NCBI RefSeq assembly: GCF_016124325.1
Contig: NZ_WGNY01000039.1
Coordinates: forward strand, 1 to 52,922
From: Phenylobacterium sp.
Lineage (GTDB): Bacteria > Pseudomonadota > Alphaproteobacteria > Caulobacterales > Caulobacteraceae
Length of the DNA stretch: 52,922 nt
Reading direction: 5' to 3'
Made by a program: the position numbers and the translations under genes. The notes below the pieces were generated by a model, which saw nothing but the letters and a program-made list of their open reading frames with translations, had not been told where the DNA came from and did no database searches. Shown here in pieces: positions 39,657-50,568 of the stretch; within the stretch, counting starts at the first letter, position 1, and the number at the start of each line of letters is the position of its first letter.

Positions 39657-42116
39657 ATGGCGGAAACCTACAAGATCGCGATCGTCGGATCGGGTCCTGC
39701 CGGGATGAGCGCGGCGGCGCACGCGGCGAAGAAGGGCGTCTCGCACGTCCTTCTGGAGAAGACCGACCACCTGTCCGACACCATCTTCCGCTACCAGAAG
39801 GGCAAGCACGTGATGGCGACGCCCAACGTGCTGGTCCTGCGCGCCGACTGCGAGTTCGACGCCGGCAAGCGCGAGAAAATCCTCGAGCAGTGGGACGCTG
39901 ACGTCAAAGCCGCGGGCGTGAACGTCCGCTTCAAGGCCGAGGTCAAGGCGATCACCGGCGAGCAAGGCGCCTTCACCCTGGACCTGGGCAAGGGCGGCAC
40001 GATCCAGGCCGAGAACGTGATCCTGGCCATCGGCACCCAGGGCAACCCCAACCTGATGCGCTGCGAGGGCGCCAGCCTGCCGCACGTGCAGTACCAGCTC
40101 GACGATCCGGGCGAGTACACCGACGAGCACATCTTCGTCATCGGGTCCGGCGACGCGGGAATCGAGAACGCCCTGGGCCTCGCCGCCGACGCGGGCCAAG
40201 GCAACACGGTCACCATCCTGAACCGCTCGGCCGACTTCGCCCGCGCCAAGAAGGCGAACGTCGACAACCTCATGGCCGCCCGCGACGCCGGACGCATGAC
40301 GGTGATGACCGAGACCACCCCCAGCCTCGTCGAAGAGGGCTGGGTCACCGTCGATACGCCCCAGGGCTCGTCCCGCTATCGCTGCGACCGGATCATCGCG
40401 CGGATGGGCGCCTCGCCGCCGCGCAAGTTCGTGGAGAGCTGCGGCGTCACCTTCGCCAGCGAGCAGCCGTCGGCCTTCCCGACCCTGTCGCCGACGTTCG
40501 AGACCACCAAACCGGGCATCTATGTGATCGGGGCGCTCGCCGGCTATCCCCTGATCAAGCACTGCATGAACCAGGGCTTCGACGTCGTTGAATTCATTCT
40601 GGGCGTCACCGACCTGGAACCGGCCGACGAACCGCTCCTGAAGGAGAAGCTCAAGGGCCTGCCGGGCAATCGCAGCGTGTCGGAATGGCTGGAGTTCCTC
40701 CGCAGCAACGTGGAGATCCTGAACGGCCTGTCGCCGCTGCAGATGCGGGAGTTCCTCCTCGACTCCGAGGTGCGCGCTTACCGGGCCGGCGAACCCTGCT
40801 TCATCCGCAACGAACAGGGTTCGTCGCTGTTCGGCATCGCCTCCGGCTCGGTGAAGGTGGAGGTCGACCCCGCCAATCCGAACATCACCGTGCCGATCGG
40901 CCAGGGCTCGATCTTCGGCGAGGTGGGCCTGATCTCCGGCCGCCGCCGTGGCGCGACCATCCGCGCGGCCGAGCCCACCATCTGCATCGAAATCCCGCGC
41001 ATGGCGGCCCTGAAGCTGATGGCCCAGGTGCCCGAGGCCCGCGACACCGTGAACCGCATCACCACCGAGCGGCAGGTGCTGCAGATCTTCAAGTCGGGCC
41101 TGACGCCGGAAGACATCCGCGACGTGCTGGCGGGCTCGGAGGTGATGGACGTCAAGCCCGGCCAGCCGATCATCAGCGAAGGCGACCTGTCGGACGACCT
41201 CTACATCATCCGCTCGGGCTCAATGATCGTGGAGAAGGACATCGGCGGGAAGCCGGTGTTCATGAACTACGTGCCCGCCGGCTCGTACTCGGGCGAGATG
41301 GCGATGATCGAGCGGTCCCCTCGGGTCGCCACCGTCAAGGCCGCCATCCGCTCGCAGGTGGTCAAGCTGCCGGCCGAGCCGTTCCGCGCCCTGCTCGCCC
41401 GCAAGCCCGAGCTGGCCGCGCGGATGCAGGCCGAGATGAAGGCGCGGCGCGAGATCAACGCCTTCATCGAGGAGCAGAAGGAGCAGTTCGGCGGCGCCGT
41501 CGACATGTACTCCTCGGTCGCCAACTTCCTCATCAAGCAGGGCATCGGCGAAGCCACCGACGTGCTGCTCATCGACGAGAGCCTGTGCGTCGGCTGCGAC
41601 AACTGCGAGCGCGCCTGCGCCGACAGCCACGATGGCCTCTCGCGGCTGAACCGCGAAGCCGGAACCACCTTCGCCAACATCCACGTGCCGACGTCGTGCC
41701 GCCACTGCGAGCATCCGCACTGCATGAGCGACTGCCCGCCCAACGCCATCCGGCGCGGGCCCGACGGCGAGGTGTTCATCTCCGACACCTGCATCGGATG
41801 CGGCAACTGCCAGCGGGCGTGCCCGTACGGCGTGATCCAGATGGACAAGCCGCCGCCCAAGAAGCCCGGCCTGCTGTCATGGATGCTGTTCGGCGTCGGC
41901 CCGGGTCCCGGCCAGCCCGACTATGAATGGCGCAAGAAGGCCGCCAAGGCCGGCGGGGCCGAGAGCCCGAAGCTCGCCATCAAATGCGACATGTGCTCCG
42001 GCAAGTCCGGCGGGCCGGCCTGCGTGCGGGCCTGCCCCACCGGCGCCGCGATCCGCGTCTCGCCCGACGCCTTCCTGTCGGTGGCCCGCGTCGACAAGGT
42101 GGTGGCCCGGCCGTGA
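39657..42116 (+). CDS. FAD/NAD(P) oxidoreductase - twin cyclic-nucleotide-binding - ferredoxin fusion protein
   Basis: An 819-residue soluble protein with four parts. Residues 1-340: a two-Rossmann pyridine nucleotide-disulfide-like flavoprotein (FAD motif VGSGPAGMSAA, NAD(P) motif VIGSGDAGIENA near 160). Residues ~358-458 and ~482-582: two cNMP-binding domains, each with an intact phosphate-binding cassette (GEVGLISGRRRGAT; GEMAMIERSPRVAT). Residues ~640-800: four cysteine groups (CVGCDNCERAC, CRHCEHPHCMSDC, CIGCGNCQRAC, CDMC...CVRAC) as in ferredoxin subunits of molybdoenzymes, likely four [4Fe-4S] clusters. It should take electrons from NAD(P)H under cyclic-nucleotide control and pass them to the membrane protein encoded by the next, GTGA-overlapping gene. 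Substrate preferences are unknown. Confidence 0.9.
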   Translation: MAETYKIAIVGSGPAGMSAAAHAAKKGVSHVLLEKTDHLSDTIFRYQKGKHVMATPNVLVLRADCEFDAGKREKILEQWDADVKAAGVNVRFKAEVKAITGEQGAFTLDLGKGGTIQAENVILAIGTQGNPNLMRCEGASLPHVQYQLDDPGEYTDEHIFVIGSGDAGIENALGLAADAGQGNTVTILNRSADFARAKKANVDNLMAARDAGRMTVMTETTPSLVEEGWVTVDTPQGSSRYRCDRIIARMGASPPRKFVESCGVTFASEQPSAFPTLSPTFETTKPGIYVIGALAGYPLIKHCMNQGFDVVEFILGVTDLEPADEPLLKEKLKGLPGNRSVSEWLEFLRSNVEILNGLSPLQMREFLLDSEVRAYRAGEPCFIRNEQGSSLFGIASGSVKVEVDPANPNITVPIGQGSIFGEVGLISGRRRGATIRAAEPTICIEIPRMAALKLMAQVPEARDTVNRITTERQVLQIFKSGLTPEDIRDVLAGSEVMDVKPGQPIISEGDLSDDLYIIRSGSMIVEKDIGGKPVFMNYVPAGSYSGEMAMIERSPRVATVKAAIRSQVVKLPAEPFRALLARKPELAARMQAEMKARREINAFIEEQKEQFGGAVDMYSSVANFLIKQGIGEATDVLLIDESLCVGCDNCERACADSHDGLSRLNREAGTTFANIHVPTSCRHCEHPHCMSDCPPNAIRRGPDGEVFISDTCIGCGNCQRACPYGVIQMDKPPPKKPGLLSWMLFGVGPGPGQPDYEWRKKAAKAGGAESPKLAIKCDMCSGKSGGPACVRACPTGAAIRVSPDAFLSVARVDKVVARP

Positions 42117-42991
42117 CCCAGATCGGAGCGCACACCGAACGGGTCCGGCAGCGGACCCACGAAGGCTTTCTTCGCCACCACGGGTTCCGCTACGCCCAGA
42201 TCGCCACCGGGCTGTGCGTCGCGGCCGTGGGCGTCTACTTCGTGACGGCGGCGCGGCTGCACGAGCCGCCCAGCGGCGGAAGCTGGCTGGGCTACACCCT
42301 GGGAACCATCAGCGCCGGCCTGATCGTCTGGCTGGCCTTCCTGGGCGTGCGCAAGCGCGTGATCACCGAGGGCCACTATTCGCTCAAGGCCTGGGTTTCG
42401 GCCCACGTCTACCTGGGCCTGTCGCTGGTGGTGCTGGCGACGCTGCACACCGGCTTCCAGTTCGGCTGGAACATCCACACCCTGGCCTACGCCCTGATGA
42501 TGCTGGTGATCGCCTCGGGCGCGCTCGGCATCTGGGCCTACGCCACCCTCCCCCAGCGGCTGCACGCCAACCGCGGCGAGATCACGCGGCGCCAGATGCT
42601 GGACGCGCTGGAGCGGCTGGACGCCCAGCTCCGCGACGTGGCCCAGCCCCTCGACCGCGCGGGCGCGGCGGTGGTCCGCCTCTCGGTCGAGGACACCGAG
42701 CTGGGCGGCGGCTTCCTGCGCCGGCTGACCAACAACCACGGCGACGACGCCAACCAGCGGGCGCTCAAGGCGCTGCGCAACCTGCCGCCGCCGGCCGGAG
42801 AACGGCAGGCCGAGGCCCTGGCGAAGATCGAGGAGCTGCTGCGCCAGAAGGCCGACGTCCTCTCGCTGGCGCGCCGGCAGATGCAGATCACAGCCATGCT
42901 CGAGGGCTGGCTGTTCATCCACATCCCCGCGACCTTCGCCCTGCTGGCGGCGCTGACCGCGCACATCGTCAGCGTCTTCGCATACTGGTGA
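42113..42991 (+). CDS. Predicted diheme cytochrome b membrane subunit
   Basis: A 292-residue protein with five predicted membrane helices. Two helices each carry a pair of histidines with exactly 13 residues between (H98 and H112; H270 and H284). This H-x13-H pattern in two helices is how ferric-reductase-, NADPH-oxidase- and formate-dehydrogenase-gamma-like proteins hold two stacked b hemes across the membrane. Helices 4 and 5 are separated by a soluble loop of about 110 residues. The GTG at 42113 overlaps the stop of the flavoprotein gene (GTGA), and the decaheme gene begins one base after its stop. It is the natural bridge between ferredoxin domain and periplasmic hemes. I know no named family for the whole. 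Confidence 0.8.
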   Translation: MTQIGAHTERVRQRTHEGFLRHHGFRYAQIATGLCVAAVGVYFVTAARLHEPPSGGSWLGYTLGTISAGLIVWLAFLGVRKRVITEGHYSLKAWVSAHVYLGLSLVVLATLHTGFQFGWNIHTLAYALMMLVIASGALGIWAYATLPQRLHANRGEITRRQMLDALERLDAQLRDVAQPLDRAGAAVVRLSVEDTELGGGFLRRLTNNHGDDANQRALKALRNLPPPAGERQAEALAKIEELLRQKADVLSLARRQMQITAMLEGWLFIHIPATFALLAALTAHIVSVFAYW

Positions 42992-42992
42992 T

Positions 42993-44870
42993 ATGGCCCA
43001 GGACTTCCATCTCAAGCTGATCACCCAGCGCGCCAGCGGCGGCGATCCGATCGTGCGCGAACGCACGGTCCCCGGGCCCGAGGCCACGATCGGCCGGGCC
43101 GCCGACAGCGACATCGTCCTCGCCGACCTGGCCATCGACCTGAAGCACGCGAAGATGCGCTTCAGCGGGCCCGGACGGGTCAGCCTGGAGTCGGTGAGCG
43201 GCCTGCCCTTCACGGTCGGCGGCCGCGTCGTCCAGCGGGCCGACCTGAACGCCGCGAGCCATCCGGTGGCCTATTTCGGCAGCTACGCGCTCGCCTTCGA
43301 GCCGGCCGAGGACGAGGGCGTCACCGTCACGGTCACCCGCGACGACCAGGAACACCACGCCTCCCCCAGCGTCTTCTCGCTGCAGGCCAGGTTCCTGGGC
43401 CGCCGCAACATGGCCTGGGCGCTCGGGGCCGGAATTTTCCTGGTCTGCCTGCTGGTCCCGCTCGTCTTCGCCGGCGTGCTGTCGCACCTGCAGATCCATC
43501 CCGACCAGCAATGGTCGAGCGGGCCGCTCTCCAAGGCCCACGCCTTCCTGGAGACCGACTGCAAGGCCTGCCACGTCAACACCTTCGTCGCCGTGCGCGA
43601 CAACGCCTGCCTGTCGTGCCACCAGGCCGGCCCGGACAAGGGCGCCGAGGCCAAGGTGCTCGCCAAGGCGAAGGACGAAGGCAGTCCGTTCGAGCCGATC
43701 CTGGTCTCCGAACACGCCGAGCACGCCAAGCTGGAGAAGGCCGCGCCGCTGCCGCCGGGGCTCGCCTCCAAGGCCAGCGTGATCATCCAGCGCGCCTTCA
43801 ACCACCCGACCGACCGCTGCGCGAGCTGCCACATCGAGCACACCAAGGCCAAGGCGCCGGCCGACGCCGACCCGCACGCGCCGGTCACCGACAAGCCCGA
43901 CCTGACCGTCACCCAGACCTGCGAGAGCTGCCACACGGGCATGAAGTCGCGCCTGCCCAAGACCGAGCTGATCGACACGCCGGACTGGGGCCATCACCCG
44001 GCCTTCCGTCCGCTGGTGATGACGGCGGCGGGGCCGACGCCGACGTTCACGCGGATCGCGCTGACCTCGGCGCCGCAGGAGCGCAACGGCCTCACCTTCC
44101 CGCACAAGCTGCACCTCGAACCGCGCGGCGGCGTGGCGCGGCAGGCCATCGACCTGGGCAAGGCCAATGGCTACGGCGCGGCCCTGGAATGCCAGGACTG
44201 CCACCGCGCCCAGCCGGGCGGCAAAGGCTTCGAGCCCATCGAGATGGAGCGCGACTGCGGCGCCTGCCACAGCCTCGCCTACGCCCGCGGTCCGGACGGC
44301 AAGCTGAAGTACCTGCCGCACGGCGAACTGCAGAAGGTGGTCGACACCCTGGCCGGGCGCACGCTGCAGGGCTCGCCGCCCAGCGGCCGCCAGCGCCCCG
44401 GCGAGATCCGGCCCCAGGCGTTCTCGGCCAGCGGCGCCAGCGCCTATCGCGCCACCTTCTCCAAGGGCGGCGCCTGCTTCGACTGCCACACCATCACCTG
44501 GGCGGGCGACACCGTGCGCATGGCGCCGGTGAAGCTGACGGCACGCTACCTGCCGCGCGGCGACTTCGACCACTCGATCCCCGAGCACGGGGCGATCGGC
44601 AAGACCGGCAAGGCGGGCTCGTTCAAGTGCGCCGACTGCCACGCCGCGGCCAAGTCGGAGAAGGCCTCCGACATGCTGGTGCCCGACCTGCCCAAGTGCG
44701 CCGCCTGCCACGGCAAGACGACCGAGCAGATCGCCGCGGCCGGCAAGTCGGACTGCGCCGAGTGCCACAGCTTCCACGCCCCCGGCGAGGCCACGCCCCC
44801 GCCCGGCCATCCGCCGCTGGAAACCCTGCGCTGGACCAAGGACGTGGCGAGCCTCGGCGAAGGCGGCTGA
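42993..44870 (+). CDS. Membrane-anchored decaheme cytochrome c with N-terminal FHA-like domain
   Basis: A 625-residue protein. Residues ~10-110 resemble a forkhead-associated domain (TIGRAADSDIVL ... DLKHAKM). One membrane helix follows at about 140-165. The remainder carries ten CxxCH heme motifs: CKACH, CLSCH, CASCH, CESCH, CQDCH, CGACH, CFDCH, CADCH, CAACH, CAECH (residues ~190-592). Topology should place the FHA-like part in the cytoplasm and the ten c hemes in the periplasm. The usual FHA Ser of S-x-x-H is Asp here, so phosphothreonine binding is doubtful. It likely accepts electrons from the diheme b subunit and passes them to a periplasmic acceptor. Heme attachment needs the adjacent Ccm system. 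Confidence 0.88.
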   Translation: MAQDFHLKLITQRASGGDPIVRERTVPGPEATIGRAADSDIVLADLAIDLKHAKMRFSGPGRVSLESVSGLPFTVGGRVVQRADLNAASHPVAYFGSYALAFEPAEDEGVTVTVTRDDQEHHASPSVFSLQARFLGRRNMAWALGAGIFLVCLLVPLVFAGVLSHLQIHPDQQWSSGPLSKAHAFLETDCKACHVNTFVAVRDNACLSCHQAGPDKGAEAKVLAKAKDEGSPFEPILVSEHAEHAKLEKAAPLPPGLASKASVIIQRAFNHPTDRCASCHIEHTKAKAPADADPHAPVTDKPDLTVTQTCESCHTGMKSRLPKTELIDTPDWGHHPAFRPLVMTAAGPTPTFTRIALTSAPQERNGLTFPHKLHLEPRGGVARQAIDLGKANGYGAALECQDCHRAQPGGKGFEPIEMERDCGACHSLAYARGPDGKLKYLPHGELQKVVDTLAGRTLQGSPPSGRQRPGEIRPQAFSASGASAYRATFSKGGACFDCHTITWAGDTVRMAPVKLTARYLPRGDFDHSIPEHGAIGKTGKAGSFKCADCHAAAKSEKASDMLVPDLPKCAACHGKTTEQIAAAGKSDCAECHSFHAPGEATPPPGHPPLETLRWTKDVASLGEGG

Positions 44871-44872
44871 CC

Positions 44873-45026
44873 GTCATGGCCGGGCCTGTCCCGGCCACCC
44901 AGACACGCGAACCTTCGCCCAAAGAACCAGACGCGCGAGCCTTCGCCCAAAGAAGAAGCGGCCGCCCCGCTTGCGCGATGACGGCCGCTTTCGGTGTCTC
45001 GGGTTGGCCGGGACAGGTCCGGCCAT
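44873..45026. repeat. Fold-back (REP-like) intergenic repeat, copy B
   Basis: The left arm (44876-44897, ATGGCCGGGCCTGTCCCGG...) and the right arm (45005-45026) are reverse complements at 21 of 22 positions and resemble the arms at 22707-22830. The space between holds a 26-base tandem duplication (44901-44926 and 44929-44954, core CCTTCGCCCAAAGAA, three mismatches or fewer) and a terminator-like hairpin. It fills the gap between the convergent decaheme and gdhA genes. Confidence 0.75.
44956..44990. terminator. Probable bidirectional terminator hairpin
   Basis: AAGCGGCCG (44956-44964) and CGGCCGCTT (44982-44990) form a perfect 9-bp stem with a 17-base loop, followed by T on the plus strand and by CTTCTTT on the minus strand. 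It lies between the convergent ends of the decaheme gene and gdhA and could end both transcripts. The U-tracts are short. Confidence 0.5.
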
Positions 45027-45042
45027 CGCGATTAATCGCCGA

Positions 45043-46401
<1,359 letters not shown>

Positions 46402-46573
46402 TTCTTCCCCCTGTGACCGCCGCGCCCTCTGCGCCGGCCCTCAAGCAACCCTAGCTACGAATTGGCCGGCGACATAGGCGCATCAGCCAACGAATTTTGC
46501 GGGCTCCGACGCGCCCCCTTCACAAGACCGGCTATTTTGCCGACAACTCGGAAAGCTGGATGGGGGAAGTGAA

Positions 46574-48220
<1,647 letters not shown>

Positions 48221-48248
48221 GCCTCGAAGCCCTGAAAGGATACGGGAC

Positions 48249-49682
<1,434 letters not shown>

Positions 49683-49731
49683 GCTTGCGTATCTCTACGG
49701 GACAGTGCGCGCTGCTTGGGGAGGCGGCTTG

Positions 49732-50565
49732 GTGTTGACGATCGCTCAGATCACCGACCTCCACGTCACGACCGACAAGGACCCGCTGAATCAGCGGCGT
49801 AATGAGGCGCGCCTGCGTCAGGTGATGACGGCGATCCACGAGTTGCGCCCGCGCCCGGCGGCCATCATCGCCAGCGGCGACCTCGTCGACCGGGGCGAGC
49901 ACGACGAGTACCTCGAGCTCAAGCGGCTGATGGCCGACAGCGAGATCCCCATCTACTACGCGCTCGGCAACCACGACGGCCGCGAGGCCTTCCTCAGCGT
50001 GTTCGACGGGCCCGGCGCCCAGACCGACCCGAACGGCTATGTCCAGTACGCGGTCGACTTCGGCCGCATGCGCATGGTGGTCTGCGACACCCTGGGCGGC
50101 CCGAATCACGGCGAGTACGACGAGGCGCGCGCCGCCTGGCTGGAGGCCACGCTCGACGCCGCGCCCGACCGGCCGACCGCCGTCATCCTGCATCACCCGC
50201 CGATCCTCAGCGGCATCCGATGGATGGACCCCGAACCCGATTCGCCCTGGATCCGACGCCTGGCCGAGGCGCTGCGGGGCCGCGACCAGTTGAAGGTGCT
50301 GATGTGCGGCCACATCCACCGCGCCTTCAACGGCCTCTTCGCCGGCCACATGGTCTCGGCCGCGCCGGCGACGTCCATCCAGCTCACGCTGGACCTGACC
50401 GAGGTCGACATGCACGTGCCCGACGGCCGCGAGATCCTGGTGGAGGAGCCGCCCGGCTTCGTGCTCCTGATGTCCGAACGCGACGAACTGACCACCCACG
50501 TGTGCCTGGCCGGCGACTACGCGCCCGCCGTCACCTACAATTTCCCCTTCCGAACGCTCGCCTGA
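49732..50565 (+). CDS. CpdA-like class III cyclic-nucleotide phosphodiesterase
   Basis: A 277-residue calcineurin-fold phosphoesterase with the metal motifs QITDLH, ASGDLVDRG, LGNHDG, ILHHPP and CGHIHR, in the arrangement of CpdA 3',5'-cAMP phosphodiesterases. GGGGAGG (49718-49724) lies 7 bases before the GTG at 49732, which sets the start; an upstream in-frame GTG at 49705 lacks such a site. The next gene, 3 bases downstream, is a nucleotidyl cyclase, so the pair forms a make-and-break module for a cyclic nucleotide. Activity on cAMP is inferred from family and neighbour. Confidence 0.85.
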   Translation: MLTIAQITDLHVTTDKDPLNQRRNEARLRQVMTAIHELRPRPAAIIASGDLVDRGEHDEYLELKRLMADSEIPIYYALGNHDGREAFLSVFDGPGAQTDPNGYVQYAVDFGRMRMVVCDTLGGPNHGEYDEARAAWLEATLDAAPDRPTAVILHHPPILSGIRWMDPEPDSPWIRRLAEALRGRDQLKVLMCGHIHRAFNGLFAGHMVSAAPATSIQLTLDLTEVDMHVPDGREILVEEPPGFVLLMSERDELTTHVCLAGDYAPAVTYNFPFRTLA

Positions 50566-50568
50566 CCG

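Noticed and set aside
44901..44954. Tandem 26-base repeat considered as a CRISPR fragment.
   Set aside because: Only two units with a 2-base spacer, no cas genes, and it lies inside a REP-like fold-back.
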